The position numbers and the translations under genes are program-made. Under the pieces are notes generated by a model. That model was not told where the DNA came from and made no database searches. It saw nothing but the letters and a program-made list of their open reading frames with translations. From Polyangiaceae bacterium (lineage in GTDB: Bacteria; Myxococcota_A; Polyangia; Polyangiales; Polyangiaceae), in assembly GCA_020633235.1 (NCBI GenBank), contig JACKEA010000003.1, forward strand, positions 496,001 to 560,000: a stretch of 64,000 nt of DNA. Reading direction: 5' to 3'. Position 1 is the first letter of the stretch, and every line of letters starts with the position of its first letter. This document shows, in pieces, positions 9,092-17,062 of this stretch.

Positions 9092-9616
9092 ATGGAACTC
9101 ATCGCAGACTCGACCCTCCCCTTCCCGCTCGAGCGGGTGTTCTCCGTCTATCGCGATCAGCTCGTCGATCTGGTCGAGTTCTTGCCGAACGTGCGCCGAA
9201 TCGAGATCAAGGAGCACGAGGAGAACGGAGACATCGTACGCTACGTCAACGAGTGGCACGGCGGCGGGGAGATCCCCTCGGCCGCGCGCGTGGTGCTCAG
9301 CGAGTCCATGCTCTCCTGGATGGACTACGCGACCTGGAACGCCAAGGATCACACCTGCGAGTGGCGCATCCAGACCCACTCCTTCAAGGAAGCCGTGTCC
9401 TGCGCCGGCAAGAACCGCTTCGTCGAGGTCGAGGGCGGCACCCGTCTCGAGATCCGCGGCGAAATCTTGATCGACGCCACCAAGATCAAGGGCGTCCCAC
9501 GCCTGTTGAGCAAGAGCGTGAGCAAGACCGTGGAAGACTTTTTGGTGAAGAAGATCACGCCCAATCTGCTCAGCGTGAGCCAGGGCCTCGAGCGCTACCT
9601 GGAAAAACACCCATGA
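9092..9616 (+). CDS. SRPBCC/DUF2505-like polyketide-cyclase-fold protein
   Basis: 174 residues. The opening MELIADSTLPFPLERVFSVYRD and the final amphipathic helix (SKTVEDFLVKKITPNLLSVSQGLERYL) are typical of START/SRPBCC domains, which bind hydrophobic ligands in a central cavity. It is cytoplasmic. It starts 11 bases after the preceding stop and its stop overlaps the moaD start (ATGA), so it is co-translated with moaD. The ligand is unknown. Confidence 0.7.
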   Translation: MELIADSTLPFPLERVFSVYRDQLVDLVEFLPNVRRIEIKEHEENGDIVRYVNEWHGGGEIPSAARVVLSESMLSWMDYATWNAKDHTCEWRIQTHSFKEAVSCAGKNRFVEVEGGTRLEIRGEILIDATKIKGVPRLLSKSVSKTVEDFLVKKITPNLLSVSQGLERYLEKHP

Positions 9617-9861
9617 CGGTGGAGGTGCTGTATTTCGCCGCGGTCCGCGATCTCGTGGGCAAGGGCGAAGAGCGCCTCACGCTTCCGGAAGGCATGCGCA
9701 CCCTCTCGGATCTGGTGGCACACATCCAGAGCGTGCATCCGGAGCTCCTCGGACGACTCACGGGAGTGCGCTTCGCCATCGACGAAGAGTTCGCGAACCT
9801 GGACGCGGCGCTTCACCCGGACGCCGTGGTGGCCGTGATTCCGCCGGTCGCGGGCGGCTGA
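9613..9861 (+). CDS. moaD: MoaD-like molybdopterin synthase small subunit
   Basis: 82 residues with the ubiquitin-like beta-grasp pattern (VEVLYFAAVRDLVGK.. at the start) and the diagnostic C-terminal Gly-Gly (PPVAGG). In MoaD that glycine is thiocarboxylated and donates sulfur to precursor Z/cPMP with MoaE. No other moa gene is in the window, so MoaD assignment over a general sulfur carrier rests on sequence alone. The ATGA overlap with the upstream SRPBCC gene indicates one transcript. Confidence 0.8.
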   Translation: MTVEVLYFAAVRDLVGKGEERLTLPEGMRTLSDLVAHIQSVHPELLGRLTGVRFAIDEEFANLDAALHPDAVVAVIPPVAGG

Positions 9862-9882
9862 TTCCGCTATGCTCCGCGCGGC

Positions 9883-10809
9883 GTGACGCGCGGCTATCGA
9901 ATCGGAGCGGACGAGAACGGCCTGGGCGCTCGGCTCGGCCCCATGATCGTCACTGCAGTGCTCGCGGAGGTGAGCGACACCGGGACGCGCACGCTGACGC
10001 ACAAGCTCCGCGGCCGCATCGCGGAAGATCTGGACGACTCCAAGCGGCTGGTGGCCCACGGCAACGTGGCCCTCGGTGAAGCTTGGGCGCGAGCCGTTGG
10101 GGGGCTGGATGCCGAATCGCCGCGGGACCTCCTTTCGCGCATCAGCCTCGAGGGAGAAGCTGCCCTGCGAGCTCCCTGCCCCAAGCACGTGGAGCAGCAG
10201 TGCTGGTCGGTGGAGGGCGAGCGCTTCGTGGCAGACGCCGACTTGCTCGCCCGCACACGAGGTCACGTCGCCACCCTGGAAAAGCGCGGCGTGCGACTGC
10301 TCGGGGTACGCACCAGCGTGCTCTGCACCCAGCGCCTGAACGACGAGCGGGAGCGGGGCCACAATCGCTTCGTCGCCGATCTGCACGCGATGGAGCGCCT
10401 GATCCTCGCCCTGCGGGAGCAGGCGGGAAGTGACGTCTCGGCGGTGTGCGGCAAGGTCGGCGGCATCGCCGACTACTCACGCTTCTTCGGACCGCTCTCC
10501 AACAGGCTCCACGCGGTGCTCGAACAGAAGCGCGAGAAGAGCGCGTATCGCTTTCCGGGCCTGGGCGAGGTCTGCTTCCTGCGCGACGCGGACGCCAGCG
10601 ATCCGCTGGTCATGCTCGCGTCCCTGGTGGGCAAGTGGGTGCGGGAGCTTCTCATGGACCGCATCGTGCGCTTCTACGATCCCGAGGCCGCGCCCAGCGG
10701 CTACAACGATCCCGTGACGGCGCGCTTCGTCGACGCCACGAAGCTCTCGCGCAAGCGCCGCAAGGTCCCCATCGGCTGCTTCGAGCGCGCGCGCGACGGC
10801 GATGGCTGA
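9883..10809 (+). CDS. Divergent RNase HII-like protein
   Basis: 308 residues from GTG. Features line up with RNase HII: the first motif RIGADENGLGARLGP (family G-x-D-E-A-G-R-G-P) gives D10 and E11; LDDSKRL (51-56) matches the family DSKKL. LNDERERGHNRFVADLHAM matches the helix preceding the third motif. RDADASD...LASLVGKWVRELLM (234-258) matches the K-x-D...AASILAK-x-x-R-D-x-x-M segment and supplies D237. The third acidic position, normally VDGN, reads AVCGK (C189). It is longer than usual RNase HII (~200) because of an insertion around 60-130. Catalysis on RNA/DNA hybrids is therefore uncertain. It overlaps the MATE gene by 8 bases. Confidence 0.65.
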   Translation: MTRGYRIGADENGLGARLGPMIVTAVLAEVSDTGTRTLTHKLRGRIAEDLDDSKRLVAHGNVALGEAWARAVGGLDAESPRDLLSRISLEGEAALRAPCPKHVEQQCWSVEGERFVADADLLARTRGHVATLEKRGVRLLGVRTSVLCTQRLNDERERGHNRFVADLHAMERLILALREQAGSDVSAVCGKVGGIADYSRFFGPLSNRLHAVLEQKREKSAYRFPGLGEVCFLRDADASDPLVMLASLVGKWVRELLMDRIVRFYDPEAAPSGYNDPVTARFVDATKLSRKRRKVPIGCFERARDGDG

Positions 10810-12226
10810 AGATCGCATCCTGGAAGGGCCCCTCGCGCGCACCGTGGCGCGCTTCGGAACGCCGTTGGCCTTGGGCATGGGACTGCAAACCACCTTCAAC
10901 CTGGTGGACGCCTATCTCATCGCGCGCCTGGGACCCGAGGTGGCCGGACCGGCGCTGGGCGCCATCGGTATCTGCGATCAGCTCGCCGCCCTGGGTACCA
11001 TCGTGAGCTACGGCCTGTCCGTCGCCACCGCGGCGATCATGAGCCGGCGTTGGGGTCAAGGCGACGAAGCCGGCGCGCGCAAGGTGGCGTGGCAGTCGTT
11101 GCTCCTGGTGCTCGGCCTCTCGGCGCTGTTCGGAATCGTGGGCGGCTTTGGTGCCCACGTGCTGATGGCGGACGTGGTGGGCGCCAAGGGCGAGGTGGCC
11201 GAGCTCGGCACGCGCTACCTACGGGTGATGGTGGGCGGCAGCTTCACCATCTTCCTGCTCCTGCATCTGACCACGATTCAACGCGCCCTCGGCAGCAGCA
11301 AGACTCCGGTGAGCATGTTGATCACCGCCAACGCCGTGAACCTCGTGCTCGCGGTGCTCCTGGTCTACGGCCCCGGGGAAGCGCCACCGGTGTTCGCCTG
11401 GGCGCCGCCCGTCGCTCGTGCCCTCGGGTTGCCGCGCATGGAGCTGATGGGCGCCGCGTGGGCCACCATCATCGCCCGGCTGATCGTGCTCGTGCCGCTG
11501 GTGGTCATCATCGTGCGGCGCTTCGGGCTCTTTCTCGGAGACTCTCGCGCTCGTCCGGAGAAGAAGACGCTGGCGTCCATTTGGCGTATCGGTTGGCCGT
11601 CGAGCGCGCAGCTGGTGGTGCGCATCACGGCCATGCTGTTCGTACATTCGCTGGTGGCCCGCGCCTTCACCACGCCGGAAGATCAGTCTGCCACCACGGC
11701 CCTCGGCATCGTGTTCCGTCTGGAAACCATGGCGCTGTTCATCGGTCTCGGCTGGGGCAGCGCTGCGCAGACCTTCATGGGTCAGAACCTGGGTGCCGAC
11801 AAGAAACACCGCGCGAAGCTCTCGGGCTGGTACGCCGCCGCCTACAACGCCGCGATGATGGCGCTCCTGGCCGTGGCCTACCGCGTGTACGGCCACGAGA
11901 TCATCGCCTTCTTCGACGCCGCGCCGGCCACCGTCGCCGACGGCCAGAGCTACATGCAGTGGGTGGGCCCCTCCTACGTGGGCCTCGGTCTCGGCATCGT
12001 GCTCGGCTCCGCGATCCAGGGCGCCGGCGCCACGCGGCAGACGCTGCTCCTCGACTCCCTGGTGGTGTTCGTGTTCCAGATCCCCGTCAGCCTGTTGGTC
12101 GTCGGCGTGCTCGACTTGGGCATCGAACGGCTGTGGCAAGTGGTGGCCGTCACCTACTTCGCCTTTGCCATCACCTACGTCGTGGCCTACCGCCGCGGCT
12201 CGTTCCTGGGCACCGTCATCCCCTGA
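10802..12226 (+). CDS. MATE-family multidrug/sodium antiporter
   Basis: 474 residues with twelve predicted membrane helices in two similar halves. The N-terminal helix carries PLALGMGLQTTFNLVDAYLIARLGPE, followed by ALGAIGICDQLAALGTIVSYGLSVATAAIMSRRWGQGD, both typical of MatE domains. The second half repeats the pattern (IGWPSSAQLVVRITAMLFVHSLVAR; GLGWGSAAQTFMGQNLGADKK). It should export organic cations or metabolites in exchange for Na+ or H+; the substrate is unknown. It starts within the end of the RNase HII-like gene and is last of that four-gene run. Confidence 0.9.
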   Translation: MAEDRILEGPLARTVARFGTPLALGMGLQTTFNLVDAYLIARLGPEVAGPALGAIGICDQLAALGTIVSYGLSVATAAIMSRRWGQGDEAGARKVAWQSLLLVLGLSALFGIVGGFGAHVLMADVVGAKGEVAELGTRYLRVMVGGSFTIFLLLHLTTIQRALGSSKTPVSMLITANAVNLVLAVLLVYGPGEAPPVFAWAPPVARALGLPRMELMGAAWATIIARLIVLVPLVVIIVRRFGLFLGDSRARPEKKTLASIWRIGWPSSAQLVVRITAMLFVHSLVARAFTTPEDQSATTALGIVFRLETMALFIGLGWGSAAQTFMGQNLGADKKHRAKLSGWYAAAYNAAMMALLAVAYRVYGHEIIAFFDAAPATVADGQSYMQWVGPSYVGLGLGIVLGSAIQGAGATRQTLLLDSLVVFVFQIPVSLLVVGVLDLGIERLWQVVAVTYFAFAITYVVAYRRGSFLGTVIP

Positions 12227-12260
12227 CCGCGCGCCGAGGCAGACCGACCAGAGCCTCCCG

Positions 12261-12291
12261 TCTTCTTTTGTTGGTGCGGCGCGATGCCCGT
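12261..12291 (+). repeat. REP-like element, copy A (half palindrome)
   Basis: TTCTTTTG then TTGGTGCGGCGCGATGCCCG, between the convergent MATE and kinase genes and running up to the kinase stop codon. The part from TTGGT to CCCGTC matches one arm of the palindrome at 25692-25742 (minus strand) with a single difference. Only one arm is present, because coding sequence begins at 12291. Confidence 0.6.
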
Positions 12292-14318
12292 CAGTACGCG
12301 ATCCAGTCGAGGACGCGCCCTGCGATCAGTGCGGCCGCGGCCTCGCGTTCGCCCACCACGCGGGCGGCAGGGCCCGGGCGCAGGGCGCGGATGCGCGCCA
12401 AGGCCTGATCCAAGGTGAGCTGCTCGCGAGCGAGCTCCGGCACCAGCCTGAGGGAGCTCGGCGCGGTGCCGATCTCGTCGCGGTCCTGGGTTTCCGCGTG
12501 GCGCGCACCGGGAGCAATGTGCGTATCTCCAGCCGGGAGCAGCGAGCGCGGTTTGCCGCGGGACGCGACGATGGCGCCGGCCATCATCGGGCTCGCGAGA
12601 TCCAGGTCCAGCGGGAACTCGACGTGCCCGGGCGCGGTGCCGCGATACAGCGTGACGTTGCCGCGCGGCCACCCGCAGATGGCGGCGACGCGATCGCGGC
12701 CCTGATCGCGAATGGCCCGGAACACGTGAACGCCCTCCACGTAGCCGAGGCCGATCAGCGTGTCGCCCAGGCGTCCGCCGGTGCGAGCGATGACGCCCAG
12801 GGCGTCGTCGACTTGCTCGCGGGTCAGGGCGCCACGACGCACCAGGTACTCTCCGAGCAGCTCCGCCTTGTCCGAAGACGCCACGTGAGCGAGGCGCCCT
12901 TCTGCCAGGTAGATCTCCTTGCGCTGCACCGAGCCCGTGCGGTCCCGTCGCTCGACGAACAGCACGCCGGATTCCCGTCGGTTTCGCATGCGAGCCAGGA
13001 TCTCCAGCATGCTCGTCTCGCGCAGCAGCGCCTGGAAATCGGGGATGCCGGGCTCGAACAGCTGCCCGGTGGTGGCCGTGGTGCTCGGCAACAGGTGACG
13101 CGCGAGATCTTCGATCTCGCGGATACGGCGGAAGTCCGCCCCCATCAACGAGACCTGATCGTCCGCCGTCAGATCACCGGTGGCGATCATCTCCAGGAGC
13201 TTGGCGAAGGGCAGGTCGTCCAGGCGCCGGCCGTCGGCGCGGACTACTCGGCTCAGCGTCTCGTTCGCCGGCTTGGGCGCGGGCAGCGTGGCCAAGCTGG
13301 GCGTGGAGCTCTTGATGCGCACCGCGCGCATGCGCTCGACGGAATCTCTGATCTTGGTGTGGAGCTTCTCCGCCAAGCGCTTGCCGTCGCGCGCTCCGCT
13401 CACCCACTCGCATAGCTCTTGCCGCAAGGTCTCGGCGTCCGGCTGCTCGAACGGCGCGAGCGCGGCGCTCAGCTCTTCTGCAGTGGAGTAGCGCGCGTCG
13501 GGATCGCGAGACAGCGCGCGTTCGCAAACCTCGAACAGCCCCGGCGGCAAGCTGCCGGCCCGACGCCGGAGAGGTTCGATGTTCAAGTCTCGGATGGCGA
13601 GCAACACGGCGAGCTGTCCGCTGCCCGGAAAGATCCGCTCGCCGATCAGGAGCTCGCCGAGGATCACCGCCAGCGCGAAGAGATCCGCCCGATGATCGAA
13701 GGGCTCGCCTGCGATCTGCTCCGGCGAGAGGTAGGCGAACTTGCCCTTCAGGCCCGCCTGGTGCGACGGCGCGCGCGCGTGCTCGCTCACACGGGCGATG
13801 CCAAAGTCGCCGAGCTTCACGTCGCCGCTGGTGGACAGGTACACGTTCGAGGGCGTCACGTCCCGATGCACGATGCCGAGCAGCTGACCACCGGCGCTCG
13901 TGGCCGTGTGGACCGCCGAGAGCGCCGCGGCGACGCGGCGCACGATGTAGACCGCGAGGCCGGGGGACAGGCGCGACTGCTCCGCCTCCGCGTGGCGGAT
14001 CAGACGAAAGAGGTCGACCCCTTCCACGTACTCCATGGCCAGGAACGGCTCGTTGCCGACCATTCCGGCGCCGTACACCGCCACCACGTTCTCGTGATGG
14101 ACTGCGCGGTGGAGCTCGGCTTCGCGCTCCAGGAGCCCGAAGTCCTCTTCGTGCTCGCGGGCCGTGGGCAGCAGACGTTTGACCACCAGCTCCGCTGCGG
14201 GATGGTTGCCGATCTTGGGATGCGCGAGAAACACCTCCGCGCTCCCGCCGACGGCGAGGCGCCGAACGAGCAGGAACGGACCAAACGGCCCTTCGGGTCC
14301 TGTCGAGCCTCGGGACAC
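12291..14318 (-). CDS. Hanks-type Ser/Thr protein kinase with C-terminal PATAN/DUF4388-like domain
   Basis: 675 residues from GTG. Kinase domain (~14-280): Gly loop LAVGGSAEVF, VVKRLL lysine K47, HRDVTPSNVYL with D153 and N158, DFGIAR 171-176, and a SPEQI activation-segment end. The middle (~330-430) is a linker with a GYF/DUF4339-like stretch (DGRRLDDLPFAKLLEMIATGDLTADDQVSLMG, about residue 355). The C-terminal ~230 residues match the PATAN/DUF4388 family (GVLFVERRDRTGSVQRKEIYLAEGRL followed by LLGEYLVRRGALT). Such kinases are cytosolic, and DUF4388 domains mediate protein contacts in bacterial signalling. No transmembrane segment is visible, so the input signal is unknown. Confidence 0.88.
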   Translation of the reverse strand: MSRGSTGPEGPFGPFLLVRRLAVGGSAEVFLAHPKIGNHPAAELVVKRLLPTAREHEEDFGLLEREAELHRAVHHENVVAVYGAGMVGNEPFLAMEYVEGVDLFRLIRHAEAEQSRLSPGLAVYIVRRVAAALSAVHTATSAGGQLLGIVHRDVTPSNVYLSTSGDVKLGDFGIARVSEHARAPSHQAGLKGKFAYLSPEQIAGEPFDHRADLFALAVILGELLIGERIFPGSGQLAVLLAIRDLNIEPLRRRAGSLPPGLFEVCERALSRDPDARYSTAEELSAALAPFEQPDAETLRQELCEWVSGARDGKRLAEKLHTKIRDSVERMRAVRIKSSTPSLATLPAPKPANETLSRVVRADGRRLDDLPFAKLLEMIATGDLTADDQVSLMGADFRRIREIEDLARHLLPSTTATTGQLFEPGIPDFQALLRETSMLEILARMRNRRESGVLFVERRDRTGSVQRKEIYLAEGRLAHVASSDKAELLGEYLVRRGALTREQVDDALGVIARTGGRLGDTLIGLGYVEGVHVFRAIRDQGRDRVAAICGWPRGNVTLYRGTAPGHVEFPLDLDLASPMMAGAIVASRGKPRSLLPAGDTHIAPGARHAETQDRDEIGTAPSSLRLVPELAREQLTLDQALARIRALRPGPAARVVGEREAAAALIAGRVLDWIAY

Positions 14319-14454
14319 GACGGGACATTATGCCGGCAGCAGTGGGCAACGGGCCAGCGCCGTACGGAATTGCCAATCGAGGCGTATTTGTCCCGGTTTT
14401 CTCGCAGGAGCGGCTGGCCGAATCCCGGGTCGTGATTTATGACCCAAGGCCGAC

Positions 14455-16071
14455 ATGCGTCTCGCCGCCCGGAACCTGCCTCTATTCTTTGCCGTCGTCG
14501 TGTGCGCGGCGCTGCTGGCCGGAGGCTCCTGCAAGAGGAGCGGCGCGCCGGCCGCCGCTCCTCCGAAGTCCCCCTCCCTCCGGGTGTACGTGCTCTCCAG
14601 CGTGGCCGGCGCCCTCGAGCCCTGCGGCTGCGTGAAGGACATGCTCGGCGGCATCGACCACGCTGCAGCCCTGGTCGCCAAGACCCAAAGCGCCGCGCCC
14701 GCGCACTTGGTGGTGTCCGCCGGGCCATTGCTGTTCATGGATCCCAGCATCCCGGAAGATCAGCGCACCCAAGACCTGTGGAAAGCGAAAGCCATCGCCC
14801 AGTCCGTCGCCGACATGGGCCTCGACGCCTGGACTCCCGGCGCGAACGACTGGGCGCTGGGCGCGGACCAGCTCGAGACGCTCGACAAGGAAACCAAGGC
14901 CGCGCTGTTGGCGGCCAACCTCTCCGGCAAGACGGCGGACGCCCAGCCCACGCGCGTGGTGGAATCCGGCGGCTTCAAGGTCGGCATCGCTGGCGTGAGC
15001 GTGCCCAAGGCTGCCGGCGTGGAGCCCGACGGCGTGAAGAGCAGCGATCCCGTCGCGGCGCTCGAGCGCGCCAAGAAGTCCCTCGACGAGCAGGGCGCGC
15101 AGATCCGCATCGCGCTCCTTTCCGTACCCCGCGGCGAAGCACTGCGCCTGGCGGAGAAGGTGAGCGGCTATCAGCTGCTGGTCGTCGGAAAGCCGTTCGA
15201 CCGCGGACACGGGAACGACGGCCCCACGCCACCGGTGCTGGTGGGCGACACGCTGGTGGTACAGCCGCCCAACCATCTGCAGGCCGTCGCGGTGGTGGAT
15301 CTGTTCGTACGGGACCAGAGCTTCGACTTCAAGGACGGCTCGGGCCTCGAGAACTCCGAACGGCGGCAGAGCCTCGAGGGCCGCATCGAAGAGCTCACTC
15401 GTCGCATCGCGGAGTGGGAGAAGCAGGGCAACGTCAAGGCGGCGGATCTGAAGGCCCGCAAGGCCGATCTGGAGCGCATGAAGAGCGAGCTAATGAAGAT
15501 CGCCGCGCCCAAGGTGCCCGAAAAGGGCAGCTTCTTCCGCTACTCCCTCGAGAACGTGCGGGAGAAGGCGGGGGAGGATCCCGCGGTCAAGAAGCGGATG
15601 GATGCCTATTACCGCCAGGTGAACGAGCACAACAAGGAGGCCTTCAAGGACCGCCTGCCGGAGCCCGTGGCCAAGGACCTGAGCGGCTACGTGGGCGTGG
15701 AGGTCTGTAGCTCGTGCCACACCAAGGAGCGCGCGTTTTGGAACAAGACGCGACACGCCGGCGCCTACGCCACCTTGGTGAAGCAGTACAAGGAGTACAA
15801 CCTGGAGTGCGTCGACTGTCACGTGACGGGCTATGACAAACCCGGAGGCTCCACCGTGACCCACACGGACAAGCTCCAGAACGTGCAGTGCGAGGTGTGC
15901 CACGGGCCGGGCTCGAGGCACGTGGACGATCCCAAGAACCCCGAGCTCATCCGCGCGGCGCCGGACAAGAGCCTGTGCGCCGGGACCTGTCATCATCCGC
16001 CCCACGTGATGTCGGACTGGAGCGTGGACGAAGCGTGGAAGCACATCATCGGCCCCGGACACGGGAAGTAG
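14455..16071 (+). CDS. Tetraheme c-type cytochrome fused to a degenerate 5'-nucleotidase-like domain
   Basis: 538 residues. The signal has a lipobox-like end (LLAGGSC, so possibly a lipoprotein). Residues ~40-300 follow the UshA/5'-nucleotidase metallophosphoesterase pattern, but expected metal ligands are replaced: YVLSSVAGALEPCGC in place of TNDxHGxxEP, VVSAGPLL in place of LxDAGDxx, and PGANDWALG in place of GNHEFDxG. A charged helical linker (~300-400) precedes four heme-binding motifs: CSSCH (418), CVDCH, CEVCH and the longer CAGTCH, resembling cytochrome c554. It is probably periplasmic electron transfer; loss of metal ligands argues against nucleotidase activity. It is followed 10 bases later by the MscS gene. 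Confidence 0.85.
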   Translation: MRLAARNLPLFFAVVVCAALLAGGSCKRSGAPAAAPPKSPSLRVYVLSSVAGALEPCGCVKDMLGGIDHAAALVAKTQSAAPAHLVVSAGPLLFMDPSIPEDQRTQDLWKAKAIAQSVADMGLDAWTPGANDWALGADQLETLDKETKAALLAANLSGKTADAQPTRVVESGGFKVGIAGVSVPKAAGVEPDGVKSSDPVAALERAKKSLDEQGAQIRIALLSVPRGEALRLAEKVSGYQLLVVGKPFDRGHGNDGPTPPVLVGDTLVVQPPNHLQAVAVVDLFVRDQSFDFKDGSGLENSERRQSLEGRIEELTRRIAEWEKQGNVKAADLKARKADLERMKSELMKIAAPKVPEKGSFFRYSLENVREKAGEDPAVKKRMDAYYRQVNEHNKEAFKDRLPEPVAKDLSGYVGVEVCSSCHTKERAFWNKTRHAGAYATLVKQYKEYNLECVDCHVTGYDKPGGSTVTHTDKLQNVQCEVCHGPGSRHVDDPKNPELIRAAPDKSLCAGTCHHPPHVMSDWSVDEAWKHIIGPGHGK

Positions 16072-16081
16072 AGGGGAACGC

Positions 16082-16981
16082 ATGCAGACGGACGTGGTGA
16101 AGACGGGGCAGTCCGTGTTGAACGCCAAGCTGTTCGACATCGGCAACACGCCCATCAGCCTGATGACCCTGGCGACCATGATCCTGGTCGTCTTCGCTGC
16201 CTATCTGCTGTCGCGGATCCTCCAAGCCACGGCCAAGCGCGCGCTCAAGCGCCGTGGCCTGTCGGTGGACAGCGGAGGCCTCGGCGTCGTCGGCCGCCTG
16301 ATGCACTACGCCATCATGCTGGTGGGCGTGGGCGTGGCGCTGCAAACCGGGGGCATCGCGCTGGGAGCACTGTTCGCCGCGGGCGCCGTGTTCGCCGTGG
16401 GTTTCGGCTTCGCGATGCAGAACATCGCGCAGAATTTCGTTTCCGGCGTGATCTTGCTGGTGGAGCGCACCATCAAACCCGGAGACATCATCGAGGTGAA
16501 CGACACCATGGTGCGCGTGGAATCCATGGGTATCCGCGCCACCCTGGCGCGGACGTTGGACGAAGAAGATCTGATCGTCCCGAACTCCGCGCTGGTGCAG
16601 GGCACCGTCAAGAACTTCTCCCTGCGGGACGCCGTGTACCGCCTGCGCGTGCCGGTGGGAGTGACCTACTCCTCGGACATGGCCCAGGTGCGCCGCGTGC
16701 TGGAAGGCGTGGGCGAGAGCTTCGCGCGCCGGGACGCGACCTTCGCGCCGCAGGTCATGTTGACGGACTTCGGCGCCAGCAGCGTGGATTGGGAGATCTC
16801 GGTGTGGATCAAGGACCCGTGGACGCGCCGGCAGGTGGCCGGGCAGCTGCGCGAGGCCGTGTGGAACGCGCTCAAGAAGGAAGACATCGTCATCGCCTTC
16901 CCGCAGATGGACGTGCACCTCGATCCGCCCGTGATGGCTTCCCTCAGCCAGCTCGCCGGGCAGCGCGCGCTCTCGTCCTGA
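16082..16981 (+). CDS. MscS-family small-conductance mechanosensitive channel
   Basis: 299 residues. Three membrane helices (~24-45, ~75-95, ~100-120) lead into the MscS signature AVGFGFAMQNIAQNFVSGVILLVERTIKPGD, the pore-lining TM3 and start of the beta domain. The rest is the cytoplasmic vestibule (RVESMGIRATLARTLDEEDLIVPNSALV). It releases solutes upon hypo-osmotic shock. It lies 10 bases after the cytochrome gene, on the same strand. Confidence 0.92.
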   Translation: MQTDVVKTGQSVLNAKLFDIGNTPISLMTLATMILVVFAAYLLSRILQATAKRALKRRGLSVDSGGLGVVGRLMHYAIMLVGVGVALQTGGIALGALFAAGAVFAVGFGFAMQNIAQNFVSGVILLVERTIKPGDIIEVNDTMVRVESMGIRATLARTLDEEDLIVPNSALVQGTVKNFSLRDAVYRLRVPVGVTYSSDMAQVRRVLEGVGESFARRDATFAPQVMLTDFGASSVDWEISVWIKDPWTRRQVAGQLREAVWNALKKEDIVIAFPQMDVHLDPPVMASLSQLAGQRALSS

Positions 16982-16997
16982 CGGGGCGCGACGGGGC

Positions 16998-17023
16998 TCG
17001 CGCCGCCCCAACAAAAAGAAGAC
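16998..17023 (-). repeat. REP-like element, copy C
   Basis: Read on the minus strand: TTCTTTTTGTTGGGGCGGCG, then CGAGCCCCGTCGCGCCCC toward 16984. It shares the TTGTTGG-n-GCGGCGCG core with the other copies and can form an imperfect GC-rich stem. It lies between the convergent mscS and MCE genes. Confidence 0.6.
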
Positions 17024-17062
17024 TCCCCAGAATGTTGTCGGTCCGCCGCGAGCCCGTCGCGG

